From: Planctomycetota bacterium
GTDB lineage: Bacteria > Planctomycetota > UBA1135 > GCA-002748355
DNA: 64,000 nt
Direction of reading: 5' to 3'
Assembly: GCA_020638795.1 (NCBI GenBank)
Contig: JACKHW010000004.1
Location: 372,001-436,000, forward strand
Below are positions 19,340 to 28,452 of this stretch, piece after piece (within the stretch, counting starts at the first letter, position 1; each line of letters opens with the position of its first letter). The notes under the pieces were generated by a model, which did not search any database, was not told where the DNA came from, and saw nothing but the letters and a program-made list of their open reading frames with translations. A program made the position numbers and the translations under genes.

Positions 19340-20974
19340 TCAGTTGCCGGTGATCGACAGCAAGTCGGTCAGGCGAGGGCCAGCACTGGTCCAGAAAGAC
19401 CACTGAAAGTAGACGCCATCGATTGTTGCGAGCGAACCGGGGATATCGATGGTGAAGCTCGCGCTGCCCGCCCCGTTCGCTTGTGCGCCGAAGACCGCGA
19501 GGGAGTCCTGGTAGAGCGTGCAACCGCTCAGTCCGACGACGCCGAGATCGAAGGGCAGCATGAGCGAACCCAGCTTGGTGTCACTCGCCCCGACGTGGAG
19601 AACGGCGAGCGCGTGAATCGGAGCACCGACGAGACTGATCGTGAAGTCCTCGTCGAAGTCGATCTGAGGCTTCGAAATGGCGATCGTCCCCCCGCCGCAG
19701 CCCCTACCGGAGATCTTCGTGGAAAGTGCCCTCCGGAGGTCGAAAGCCTGTGCAACGAGCTGGAACGAGTTCTGACCGAGCACACCGATCGCGTAGACGG
19801 TGTACAGCTTCTTCGCGTCGAGCTTCAAGGTCGTAGGGCCGAAGGCGAACTGCGTCTGACCGGCGGGCGTCAGACCGATGTCATAACTACCGCTGGCGAT
19901 CTCGAGGGTCGCTTCCTTCGCGTTCGCGAGGTTGCCGGAAAGCACGGCGAATGCGCCGTTACCGGTCGGCCGACCACGCACATCGACCGCCGGAGCCTGG
20001 GCGGTGTGCCTCACCGTGACACGGGTATCCCCGGACTTGGCTGTCGCGGCAACGTCGTTGACGAAGAACGAGAGTGTGTTTTTGCCGCTCGCATCGAGAT
20101 GCGCGATCGCCGTGTAGTCCATACCTTCGGCGAGCGTAGGTGTCGCGCTGAGCACGGTGGTGCTACCGAGCTTCACGTCGATCTTGTACGAACCGGGTGC
20201 GAGATCGAGAGGCCCGCGCACTTGACCATACGTGAAATCGAAGAGCTTCGTGTTGTTCGCGAAGATGTCTACGGCTTGCGGCAGACCCGGAATCCCGTGG
20301 ATGACGGAGACGCGTGCTGGCGTCGCGCGCGGCTCGACGAACTGCTCCTGAACGTAGAGCTGGAACGACGACTGACCGAGCTTGCCGATCGCGAAGATCG
20401 CGTAGTATCGATCGGGCAAGAACTCGAACGTCGCCGGTCCGAACGCGAACTGCGTCTGACCAGCGGGGCTGAGCCCGACCTCGTAACGCATCGCCTTCAC
20501 GTCCGCGATCGCGCGGGACGGATTCGACAAGTTGGAGACGAGCTTCGCGTACGCACCCGTGCTGCCCGCCGCGCGCGCACGCACGTCGACCGCCGGGGCA
20601 TCTGCCAAGTGGTGCACGGCAAGACGCGTGTCGCCAGCCTTGGTCGAACTCAAGTCATTGTCAAACAGCGCGAGCGCGATGCCGCTGGACGTCAAGTGAG
20701 CCACCGCAGTGTAGTTCCTGTCGGCGTCGAGCTTCGGGCTCGCGGTCAGCACGGTGGTGTTCCCGAGCTTGATGTCGAACTTGTAGCTCGCAGCCGGAAT
20801 GTCGATCGGTCCCTTCGACTCCGTGAAGTCGAAGGAGAACAACTTGTTGTTGTTCGCGTACACATCGACGGGCGATGCGAGGCCCGGGATGCCGTGGAGG
20901 AACGAGATCTTCGCCGTCCCCTGTGCAGCGACAGGCAGAGCCAGTAGTAGCGTGGATGCGAATGTACGGATCAT
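19340..20974 (-). CDS. Secreted protein with two DUF4397 repeats and a C-terminal beta module
   Basis: The product has 544 residues from ATG 20974, which gives a short signal peptide ending PVAAQ. An upstream in-frame ATG (21025) would add 17 unlikely residues. Two DUF4397 units follow: the first starts ISFLHGIPGLASPVDVY, the second SVIHGIPGLPQAVDIF, and each contains a PAGQTQFAFGP segment. The last 120 residues begin GRGCGGG and carry SGCTLYQDS, a module that also appears to form the protein at 33662-34186 and the C-terminal parts of 41653-42756 and 42960-44063. DUF4397 proteins are extracellular and of unknown role. It is divergent from the histidine kinase gene. Confidence 0.82.
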   Translation of the reverse strand: MIRTFASTLLLALPVAAQGTAKISFLHGIPGLASPVDVYANNNKLFSFDFTESKGPIDIPAASYKFDIKLGNTTVLTASPKLDADRNYTAVAHLTSSGIALALFDNDLSSTKAGDTRLAVHHLADAPAVDVRARAAGSTGAYAKLVSNLSNPSRAIADVKAMRYEVGLSPAGQTQFAFGPATFEFLPDRYYAIFAIGKLGQSSFQLYVQEQFVEPRATPARVSVIHGIPGLPQAVDIFANNTKLFDFTYGQVRGPLDLAPGSYKIDVKLGSTTVLSATPTLAEGMDYTAIAHLDASGKNTLSFFVNDVAATAKSGDTRVTVRHTAQAPAVDVRGRPTGNGAFAVLSGNLANAKEATLEIASGSYDIGLTPAGQTQFAFGPTTLKLDAKKLYTVYAIGVLGQNSFQLVAQAFDLRRALSTKISGRGCGGGTIAISKPQIDFDEDFTISLVGAPIHALAVLHVGASDTKLGSLMLPFDLGVVGLSGCTLYQDSLAVFGAQANGAGSASFTIDIPGSLATIDGVYFQWSFWTSAGPRLTDLLSITGN

Positions 20975-21267
20975 TGGTGGGTTCGTCTTCGTGGTTTCGC
21001 AGCGTGTCGAAGGGCTCGGACGCATGATCGGTTCCTGTCCGGGTCAGGCGACGTGCTGCTGGCTAGGAAATGGGGCACGGAGGTTTGTTGGTTTCGTTTC
21101 ACGCCGCCATCAACTCGTCCACTGGGATTCGACCCAAAACACACCTCTTCTTCATGAACGTGCCGCTGCGCGATCCGTCCCGTACGTGATTGCCCACATG
21201 CTGAATCTTGGACAAGGGTCACGATCGTGGCGCTGTACCAAGATTGCGGCGCTACGCTCACCCGAAC
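20975..21267. other. Divergent intergenic region, kinase/DUF4397
   Basis: These 293 non-coding bases lie between the DUF4397 gene and the histidine kinase gene and are visibly less GC-rich than the flanks. A GG-N10-TG near miss to a sigma-54 box occurs around 21075-21095 but lacks the GC of the -12 element. No hairpin or clear promoter could be assigned. Confidence 0.35.
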
Positions 21268-22593
21268 ATGATCTTGAAGAGCCTCTCTTGGCGCATAGGA
21301 CTCAGCTTCGCCGCATTCGTGCTCATCGGATCGATCGCTCTCGTCTTCGTGATCGATCGACAAGTCGCACGGGAAAACGAGTTGCGCTTCGCCGAACTCG
21401 CTCGCACCAACGCGGCCTTTCTCGCTCGCGCAAAACTCCCGCCGTCACCGTATCTCGACGAGAGTCTCGAGCAGGTTCTCGGTTGTCGAGTGGACTTCGT
21501 GACGACGCGCAGCAACTCGGGAAACGAGCATCCCGTGAAACCTGCGGACGGAACCGTGTATCGCCGTGAGGGTCGTGAGTCCGTTTCGGTGCGTATCGAC
21601 GACACGACAGCACTCGTCCTCTCGCGCGAAGTCGCCGCATCGTGGACGGCTCTCAGGCAGCGAACGACCTTGTCGATCCTCGCGACGTTCTGGCTGCTGT
21701 CCGGTGTATCGGGTTGGTTGATCGGACGTGGCATGGTCCAACCACTCAAGAACCTCGCGGCCCAGCTTCCGCGCATCGAGAGCCGCGAACCGCTCGCTTT
21801 GGACGTCGCCCAGCGCAAGGACGAGATCGGTGACGTCGCCCGTGCGTTCGTTGCGACGCGACGAGCTTTGCAAGAAGAGCGCGACAGCCGCGAACGCGCC
21901 GAAAAGCTCGCGGTCCTCGGACGAATGACGACCGCGCTTGCACACGAGATCCAGAATCCCGTCGCCGCGATCGCCATGCACGCACAGCTCTGGAAGCGCG
22001 ACGCTGGCGACCAGCGAGAGTCTTCCGTCGCCGAACGGATCGAACTCGAGTCGCGCCGCATCGACGACCTGCTGAGCCAATGGCTCTTCTTGGCGAGGCC
22101 CGAACCTCCGGCGAGCAGCTCGCTCTCCATCGCTGCGCTCGTCGAACAGTGCATCGAGGCCACGCGCGCCGGCTTGGACCACGCGCGCGTCGCGGTCACG
22201 TTCACCGCCGACGATGCAGCACGCGTCCGGGGTGACGCGAAGCGCTTGTCGCAAGTCTTCCGCAATCTGATCGTCAACGCGATTCAAGCGATGCCGCGGG
22301 GAGGCCAGCTCGACATCGCCGTTCGAAGCCTTGCCTCGGACGGCATCGTGGCGGTGACGATCGCGGACACCGGCGTGGGGTTCTCGGAGACGGCGCTGGC
22401 GCGCTTCGCCGAGTTCTTCTTCACGGAAAGAGAAGGTGGCATGGGCATCGGACTCAGCGTTGCCAGCGAGATCGTTCGCGCACACGGAGGCGAACTGCGC
22501 GTCCACAACCTTCCAAGTGGCGGAGCATGCGTCATGATCGAACTCCCTCACGAGGGCATCGAACGAGGCATCGACGCTCCGCGAAACGCGTGA
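21268..22593 (+). CDS. Membrane sensor histidine kinase (HAMP type)
   Basis: This 441-residue kinase starts at ATG 21268, directly before the first membrane helix; the open frame upstream is Arg-rich and unlikely. Membrane segments are at about 10-29 and 134-154, bracketing a roughly 100-residue periplasmic sensor region. A HAMP-like linker follows. The phosphoacceptor is His226 in ALAHEIQNP. The ATPase part has an N box RNLIVNAIQAMP, G1 DTGVGFS and G2 GGMGIGLSV. It autophosphorylates and should pass phosphate to the sigma-54 regulator encoded three bases downstream. The arrangement resembles NtrB/ZraS-type kinases. The stimulus is unknown. Confidence 0.92.
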   Translation: MILKSLSWRIGLSFAAFVLIGSIALVFVIDRQVARENELRFAELARTNAAFLARAKLPPSPYLDESLEQVLGCRVDFVTTRSNSGNEHPVKPADGTVYRREGRESVSVRIDDTTALVLSREVAASWTALRQRTTLSILATFWLLSGVSGWLIGRGMVQPLKNLAAQLPRIESREPLALDVAQRKDEIGDVARAFVATRRALQEERDSRERAEKLAVLGRMTTALAHEIQNPVAAIAMHAQLWKRDAGDQRESSVAERIELESRRIDDLLSQWLFLARPEPPASSSLSIAALVEQCIEATRAGLDHARVAVTFTADDAARVRGDAKRLSQVFRNLIVNAIQAMPRGGQLDIAVRSLASDGIVAVTIADTGVGFSETALARFAEFFFTEREGGMGIGLSVASEIVRAHGGELRVHNLPSGGACVMIELPHEGIERGIDAPRNA

Positions 22594-22596
22594 CAC

Positions 22597-23991
22597 GTGA
22601 CCGAGATCTTGATCATCGAGGACGAACCCGGGCTCGCTGCGGCGCTGTCGATGGTCGCGGTCAGACTCGGCTACGCACCCTCCACGACCGCGTCGGCGAC
22701 ACTCGGTCTCGAACGCATCGCGGAAGCAACGCCGGGACTCGTGATCCTCGATATCGGTCTGCCCGACATGAATGGCCTCGAGGCACTCGACGCGATCCGC
22801 AGTGTCGAGCCCGCGCTCCCGGTGCTGGTGATCACGGCGCACGGCAATTTGCAGAACGCCGTCGAAGCCAAGCGCCGTGGCGCGTCCGCATACCTCGTCA
22901 AGCCGCTCGATCTCGACGCGCTCGAGGAGACGATCGTCGATCTGCTGCGTATCGAAGCCGGTGACCCTGAGATCACCGGTGAGCGGTCCGAAGCAGTGAC
23001 GACCGATGTGCCGTTCCTCGTCGGTTCGAGTGCGTCGATGCAACCCGCATTCGCCGCGATCGCGCATGCATGTTCGAGCGACATCGCCGTCCTGATCACG
23101 GGGCCGACCGGCATCGGCAAGACGCTCGCCGCACGCGTGATTCACGATCAGAGTGCGCGTAGCTCGGGCCCCTTCATCACGGTCGCCTGCGCGAGCCTCC
23201 CCGAATCTCTTCTCGAAGCCGAACTCTTCGGACACGAGAAGGGCGCGTTCACCGGCGCCCTCGAGCGCCGTGAAGGCCATTTGGAACGCGCACACGGCGG
23301 CACATTGTTCCTCGACGAGATCGGTGAGATTCCGCTACAAGTGCAGGTCAAGCTCCTGCGCTTCCTCGACGAGCGTACATTGACCCGTCTCGGTGGCCGT
23401 CAGGACTTGACGGTCGACGTCCGCGTCGTCGCCGCGACCAATCAGAACCTCGACGAAGCCGCCCGGCGAGGCGAGTTTCGCGAAGATCTGTTGTATCGCC
23501 TTCGTGTGCTCGAGGTTCGGTTGCCGGCACTCGTCGAGCGAATCTCGGATCTTCCATCGCTCTGCAGCCACATGCTGACGAACCTCGCTCGGGAGAACGA
23601 ACTCACGCTATCGAGCGAGGCGCTCGAGGCCCTACGCGGACACGATTGGCCCGGAAACGTGCGGGAGTTGCGCAACGTCCTCGAGCACGCCGCCACGGTC
23701 TGCAGCGGAACGATGATCCTGCGCAGCCACTTGCCCGAGCACCTGCGCGCGTTGCGTGCTTCATCGCTTTCGAGAGGCGCGAGCGATCTCGGCGCCGCAC
23801 TTCGAGAGTGGCTCGACGAACGACTCGCCGGTGGCGCCGACTATCAGGCACTCCACGACGAACTCGAGAAGCGCCTGCTCGCCGAACTCCTACCGCGTTA
23901 CGAAGGAAAGCCCACACTTCTCGCGCGCGCGCTCGGCATGAACCGTTCGACTCTGCGCAAGAAGCTTCAGGACCGCCCGACAGAATCCTGA
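22597..23991 (+). CDS. Sigma-54-dependent response regulator (NtrC family)
   Basis: The 464-residue protein has a GTG start three bases after the kinase stop. The receiver domain (1-120) has phosphoacceptor Asp52 (LDIGLPDMNG) and Lys102 (LVKPLD). The AAA+ domain has Walker A GPTGIGKT at 169-176 (most relatives have GExGTGKE), the sigma-54 contact loop GAFTGA at 216-221 and Walker B GGTLFLDE at 234-241. A Fis-type helix-turn-helix closes the protein (LLARALGMNRSTLRKKL). It activates RNA polymerase carrying sigma-54 when phosphorylated. I could not find a convincing -24/-12 target promoter nearby, so its regulon probably lies elsewhere. Confidence 0.94.
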   Translation: MTEILIIEDEPGLAAALSMVAVRLGYAPSTTASATLGLERIAEATPGLVILDIGLPDMNGLEALDAIRSVEPALPVLVITAHGNLQNAVEAKRRGASAYLVKPLDLDALEETIVDLLRIEAGDPEITGERSEAVTTDVPFLVGSSASMQPAFAAIAHACSSDIAVLITGPTGIGKTLAARVIHDQSARSSGPFITVACASLPESLLEAELFGHEKGAFTGALERREGHLERAHGGTLFLDEIGEIPLQVQVKLLRFLDERTLTRLGGRQDLTVDVRVVAATNQNLDEAARRGEFREDLLYRLRVLEVRLPALVERISDLPSLCSHMLTNLARENELTLSSEALEALRGHDWPGNVRELRNVLEHAATVCSGTMILRSHLPEHLRALRASSLSRGASDLGAALREWLDERLAGGADYQALHDELEKRLLAELLPRYEGKPTLLARALGMNRSTLRKKLQDRPTES

Positions 23992-24055
23992 GCGCGACCT
24001 CGATCTGCTCGATTTCGCTACCAATCCGACGCGAGATCGACGGGCGTATGCGCTC
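23990..24055. terminator. Nested inverted repeats at convergent junction
   Basis: An outer 6-bp stem (23990-23995 with 24050-24055) encloses a 7-bp stem (24000-24006, TCGATCT, with 24034-24040, AGATCGA). It fills the short gap between the response regulator and ccsA stops. There is no T tract; a bidirectional terminator is inferred. Confidence 0.3.
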
Positions 24056-24060
24056 TTCGC

Positions 24061-26070
24061 TCAGTCGACGCGATCTTGCGCCTTGACGACCGCCTCGCCA
24101 CCACCGACGTCGTGGACGGGCTGCTTGACGCTGTGCGCCGCGAGACCTTTGCCGACCAGACAGCCGAGGAGCACGCCGCCTTCGATCCCGTAGAACGTGT
24201 AGAGCGTGCTGAGCACCCCGTCCGTGAAGCCGTAGCTGTGCAGGCCGACGCCCAGCTGGTTGACGTGCCACCACGAGAACGCCGTGATCATCCCGAGGAT
24301 GATCGCGAGCATCGAGAAGCCGAGGTGCCGCACGAAGCCCGCCATGCGCGAGTGCAGCATCATGGCTTGCCAGAGGCAGATCATCAGGGCGCCGTTCTCC
24401 TTCGGGTCCCAGCCCCAGAAGCGCCCCCATGAGTAGTTGGCCCAGATGCCGCCGAGGATCGTGCCCACGGTCGAGAACACGAGGCCGAACGCCACGGCGC
24501 CGTAGCACATGCGCATCACGCTCTTGAGGAAGCGATCGGCTGAGGGCGCGCGCGAGCCTTGGAAGTGCAACCAGAGTCGCCGTCCGATCCAAACGTGGGC
24601 GAGGAGTGCGGCGAGGAGACTCGCGGCATACCCGACGGTCACGGTCTGCACGTGCGTCAACAGCCAGAAGTTGGACACGAGCACGGCCTGCAGCGGCGCG
24701 AGCGTGTCCCCGCCGTCGAGCGGCTCGTAGCTGAGCGCGAGCTGACTTCCTGCAAAACCGAGCAGAATCGCGAGCGTGAGGCCGATCCGGTTCTTGGAGA
24801 AGAACTCGACGAAGAGCAGCACCGCAGCACCGATCACGGTGATGAACGGAATCGTCTCGTAGAGATTCGTCACCGGCGCGAGGATGTCGGTGGATGGATC
24901 GTGGTAGCGAATCATGCAACGCATGACGATGACGGCTGCCATCAACAACACGGGCACGAGCGTCACGCCATAGACGATGCGTCCGTACCACTTGGCCTGT
25001 GGCTTCCACCACAAGAACCCGACGAGCGCGATCGCAATCAAGAACAGACCACGGATCCAGTGCAAGAAGTAGCCGCGCTCGAGCGTGAGTTCGGTGGCCA
25101 CCGCGCCAGCCTCGTCTCGATCGTGCGCGGCATCCGCGATCGCGCTGGTGAGCATCGTCGCATCGGCTACCGTCACGCCTTCCGGTCCAGCGAGGAACTT
25201 CTCGAGCACTCCGAGGAGCGGCGCGCGTGCTGCAGCCTGTTCGTCACCCTTGACCGAGGCATCGAGGAGACTGGAGGCATCGAGCCACGCAGTCTCCTTC
25301 GCGTCACGCGGAGGGAACAGCGCGAGACCGTAGGCACCTCGTCGCGCCGATTGGACGACGTCGAGAAGGAACTTACGCAGAGGCGTGGCCTCCGTGTCCG
25401 GAATCGTCTGGAGTTCTTTCGCGAGCCTTCGATTGAGTTCAGGGCCGTGCTTGCAGACCGCGGCTGCATCGGCAGATTTCCCGCCGAACAGCGCGAGGAG
25501 TCCCGCTTCCTCGACGGGGAACGTCCGCGCGAGCCTGGCAAACTCGACTCCGAGTTGTTGGTACAGCCAGACGTCGTTGCCGAGCGCGACGATCTGACCG
25601 GGCACGAGCGGAAGGTTCTTGGAACCACCCTTGCTCATTCCGATGTATCGCTCGGTCAACTCGTAGAGCTTGCTGACCGCTGGTGCGAGTTCGTTGTACG
25701 AATAGCGGTCGCGCATCTTGCGACCTTCGTGCGGCAACTCGATCGCATCGAGAACCTCCTTGCTCGGCACGAGGAACACACGATCGTCGCGCGTGACCTC
25801 GTTGCGGAAGAGCACGTCGAGGACCCACTCGCTGGCGCTGACCGACGTACCATTCTCGAGCGCGACCGAGGACCTCCCCGAGATGCGCAAGAGCTTCTGC
25901 CGTGCGAACGCGAGGAACGGCTTGATGCGCCCTTCGTCCTGCAGCGGCACGTCCTCGATCGTGCGCACGACATCAGCAGGCCACGGTGAACGCGATGGTG
26001 ACTGCGCGCGCGCGTGCACCTGGAACAGGACCGCACAAGCGACGACACCGAAGAGGGAAAGGAGTTTCAT
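24061..26070 (-). CDS. ccsA: Cytochrome c biogenesis protein CcsA with N-terminal extension
   Basis: This 669-residue membrane protein of system II cytochrome c maturation should handle haem export and attachment. ATG 26070 is chosen because it begins a signal-like segment (residues 1-23) with AAGGGA upstream; the open frame before it is shadow sequence. Residues 25-310 form a soluble extension that starts VVRTIEDVPLQDEGR. The C-terminal half has about eight helices and the WWD-type haem-handling motif WGRFWGWDPKENGAL, with HSRMAGF after it. Such extended CcsA proteins are usual in Planctomycetota. It lies 22 bases downstream of resB and is the last gene of the operon. Confidence 0.9.
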   Translation of the reverse strand: MKLLSLFGVVACAVLFQVHARAQSPSRSPWPADVVRTIEDVPLQDEGRIKPFLAFARQKLLRISGRSSVALENGTSVSASEWVLDVLFRNEVTRDDRVFLVPSKEVLDAIELPHEGRKMRDRYSYNELAPAVSKLYELTERYIGMSKGGSKNLPLVPGQIVALGNDVWLYQQLGVEFARLARTFPVEEAGLLALFGGKSADAAAVCKHGPELNRRLAKELQTIPDTEATPLRKFLLDVVQSARRGAYGLALFPPRDAKETAWLDASSLLDASVKGDEQAAARAPLLGVLEKFLAGPEGVTVADATMLTSAIADAAHDRDEAGAVATELTLERGYFLHWIRGLFLIAIALVGFLWWKPQAKWYGRIVYGVTLVPVLLMAAVIVMRCMIRYHDPSTDILAPVTNLYETIPFITVIGAAVLLFVEFFSKNRIGLTLAILLGFAGSQLALSYEPLDGGDTLAPLQAVLVSNFWLLTHVQTVTVGYAASLLAALLAHVWIGRRLWLHFQGSRAPSADRFLKSVMRMCYGAVAFGLVFSTVGTILGGIWANYSWGRFWGWDPKENGALMICLWQAMMLHSRMAGFVRHLGFSMLAIILGMITAFSWWHVNQLGVGLHSYGFTDGVLSTLYTFYGIEGGVLLGCLVGKGLAAHSVKQPVHDVGGGEAVVKAQDRVD

Positions 26071-26092
26071 GCAAATCCCTTGGTTCGAAGAC

Positions 26093-27316
26093 CTATTCAT
26101 TCGTCGACCCTCCGGCCGTGGCCACTGCAGCATTCGTGTGCAGAACCCGCTTTCGTTCGGCTCGCATCCAACGGAAGAGCTTGCTGCCAAAGTGCAACAA
26201 GAGCCCGATCGCGATGATGATGCATGCAATCAGAGGCCAGTGGTCCGAGGGGTTGCTGACGACTTGGAAGACGGAGAACTTCCGATCGTTCGGCCCAGCG
26301 TTCTTCGGACCGTAGCTCGATTGGAACAGGATGAACCCATCACGCCGCAGCGGTTGGTTCATCTCGATCTTGGCCGTACGGGCCTCGCCGCCACGAGACA
26401 GTACCGTGACGTCGCTCGCGAAGACCTTTGGGCGCGTCGTATTCGGATACACCTCGTGGTGGAACTCGTCGAGCCTCACCGTGAACGGCAGCTCGACGCG
26501 CTTGCGTTGGAGGCGAACGCCGAACTGCTTGCCATCGACTTCGAAGACGTACGGGTAGTCCATCGCGCCCCAGAGGAGCGATTCGCCGATCGTGCTCCCC
26601 GCCGCGTTCTGGACACGCACGCGCATGCCGGCTTGGTTGAGTTCTTCCTCGGGATTGCGCTCCATCGGCGCCAGACGCAGGGAGCCGATGGAGACCCCGG
26701 GCATGCCCGAGTCGTCTCCGCCGGCCATCGCGACCTCGGCATTCTGCGCAAAGCGATCGAGCACGAGCGCGAACGGCCACGATCCCGACTCGAAACGCCG
26801 ACTCTTCCCATCGTGTAGATCGACGATGTCTTCGTGCGGGATCTCGAACCGTCGCTGCTTCCCTCCGTCGAGTTCTTGCAGCACGTCGACTTCCCAGTAG
26901 TAGAAGCTCGAAAAGCTCGAACCCTGGTCACCGGGCCAGAGGAGGAGACTTCCTTCGGTCGAGCCGAAGAACTTCACGACCCCCGCGAGCAACAAGAGCA
27001 AGATCCCGCAGTGCGTGATCAAGATGCCGATCGTCGACGCTCCCTTGCGCATGCGCAACAATCCGCCGACGACGAGGTTGATCATCAGCAGGACCATCAA
27101 GAGCATGCCGCCAGGAAGCGGGATGCCGAGATACGGCACCAGGTTGCGCTCGACGTAGAACCACGACTCGAAGTAGCGGCCCTGACTCTGGAAGAGCCCC
27201 TCGTATTGCTGGTTGAGCGTGCCGAGCCATGTGGCGAGCGTCATGAAGAACAGCACGCCCACAGCGAGTTCGAACCCGCCGAAGACCCGCACGAAGATCG
27301 ACCACGCTTTGCTCAT
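26093..27316 (-). CDS. resB: Cytochrome c biogenesis protein ResB
   Basis: The product has 407 residues from ATG 27316, whose first base is shared with the stop codon of the upstream lipoprotein gene; the frame open further upstream is shadow of that gene. The N terminus has membrane helices at about 8-28, 66-85 and 94-112 (including ITHCGILLLLLAGVVKFFGS). A large periplasmic domain (120-360) follows, then a last helix (LIACIIIAIGLLLHFGS). ResB partners CcsA/ResC in system II cytochrome c assembly. The ccsA gene follows after 22 bases, which supports both calls. Confidence 0.9.
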   Translation of the reverse strand: MSKAWSIFVRVFGGFELAVGVLFFMTLATWLGTLNQQYEGLFQSQGRYFESWFYVERNLVPYLGIPLPGGMLLMVLLMINLVVGGLLRMRKGASTIGILITHCGILLLLLAGVVKFFGSTEGSLLLWPGDQGSSFSSFYYWEVDVLQELDGGKQRRFEIPHEDIVDLHDGKSRRFESGSWPFALVLDRFAQNAEVAMAGGDDSGMPGVSIGSLRLAPMERNPEEELNQAGMRVRVQNAAGSTIGESLLWGAMDYPYVFEVDGKQFGVRLQRKRVELPFTVRLDEFHHEVYPNTTRPKVFASDVTVLSRGGEARTAKIEMNQPLRRDGFILFQSSYGPKNAGPNDRKFSVFQVVSNPSDHWPLIACIIIAIGLLLHFGSKLFRWMRAERKRVLHTNAAVATAGGSTNE

Positions 27317-28437
27317 CACTTGCCCTCGTTGCCGGCGTCCTTCGGACGTAGCGACTTGCAGAATGCGAAAAATGCCTCGCGGTGCGCCGTCACGGTCGCT
27401 TCCTTGCCGAGCATCTTGATGAAGAGACTCGTGCCACCGCGCTCGGCGATCGCACCGAGTAGCATCGCACCTTGGATGGCTTCGACGCCCATGCCGCCCG
27501 CGAAGTCCCCCTTCGCTTCGACGACTCTCGCCTCTTGACCGAAGACGGTCGTCACGTCGAGGGACGACATGCTCGACGCGTCGAGCGGCGAAGCTCCGAG
27601 TTGTCCACGCCAGCGGTTGACGTTGTCGAGTGTGCTCCCGCCTGCTTGCGCGAGATAACACGTCGTGACGCCATCCCCACCGACATCGAAGTTGAGGATG
27701 CGCATCGGACGATCCGCTGCGCGCTTCCAGCCATTCGGCATGTCGTAGTCGATCATCGCGCTCGGATCCGTGCGCTCGCTCGGAGCAGTGCCGCCGTGCG
27801 GCGACATCGACGGTCCACTCTTGGCGCGCAGCGACGCGACGAAGGACTCGAAGTCCGTGTACGCCGCGTCGATGACACTCTCCTTGCCGAGGCAAACGAG
27901 GTAGTAGCCCGAGTCGCCTTGATGCCAGATCAGTCCGATGAAACGCTGCCCCGGAGTCGTCGCACCGCCCATGCCCGTGTAGCTGCCACGCAGGTCCACT
28001 ACCGTCGCTTCGACACCGAGCTCGGGGAGACGTCGACGCGGCAGCCGCGCGACCGCGTCCCCGTCGATCGGTGGATAGCCACACTGGTTACGCCATCGAT
28101 TGACGTTGTCCGCGAGTGGCCCACCGCCACCCGGCAGTTGGATCATGTAGCACTGCCCCTCACCACCCGCGAAGCGCAGGTCGAACTTGCGCATGCCGCC
28201 CTCGGGCTGCGCTTCCCACGTGGGCGGGAGATCGTAGGCGAACTCGCTCGGACCGATCTCGCGCGAACGCATGCGTAGGCCGAAGATGTCCATCGGCGCG
28301 CGCGCGACGAGCGGGGACGCTCCCTCCACGATTCCGGCAGCCTCGACCTGCACGGTGTCCCCGTGAGAACAACCGGTGCACGCACCGGTCGCGATGATCG
28401 CGAGCGCGATCGAACGCAATGAAATCGAACTCGACAT
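27316..28437 (-). CDS. Lipoprotein with tandemly duplicated domain, in the ccs operon
   Basis: This 373-residue protein has a lipoprotein-like leader ending at the Cys of CTGCSH near residue 23. It contains two copies of a domain of about 150 residues. Shared features are NVNRWRNQCGYPPIDGD in copy 1 and NVNRWRGQLGASPLDAS in copy 2, each preceded by a Gly/Cys segment (GEGQCYMIQLPGG; GDGVTTCYLAQAGG). Both copies start with a phrase of the type YDLPPTWEA / YDMPNGWKR. I do not recognise a named family. It overlaps resB by one base and follows the prenyl synthase gene after 15 bases. Its position suggests an envelope role near cytochrome c assembly, but this is only inference. Confidence 0.65.
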   Translation of the reverse strand: MSSSISLRSIALAIIATGACTGCSHGDTVQVEAAGIVEGASPLVARAPMDIFGLRMRSREIGPSEFAYDLPPTWEAQPEGGMRKFDLRFAGGEGQCYMIQLPGGGGPLADNVNRWRNQCGYPPIDGDAVARLPRRRLPELGVEATVVDLRGSYTGMGGATTPGQRFIGLIWHQGDSGYYLVCLGKESVIDAAYTDFESFVASLRAKSGPSMSPHGGTAPSERTDPSAMIDYDMPNGWKRAADRPMRILNFDVGGDGVTTCYLAQAGGSTLDNVNRWRGQLGASPLDASSMSSLDVTTVFGQEARVVEAKGDFAGGMGVEAIQGAMLLGAIAERGGTSLFIKMLGKEATVTAHREAFFAFCKSLRPKDAGNEGK

Positions 28438-28452
28438 GTCAGGCTCTCAGCG

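Noticed and set aside
21064..21095. Sigma-54 promoter upstream of the histidine kinase
   Set aside because: The -24 GG is present at correct spacing but the -12 GC is TG, and it is about 180 bases from the start codon.
27317..28084. Upstream extension of resB
   Set aside because: It lies entirely inside the lipoprotein gene on the same strand in another frame and is Arg/Ser-rich; the resB start overlaps the lipoprotein stop by one base.
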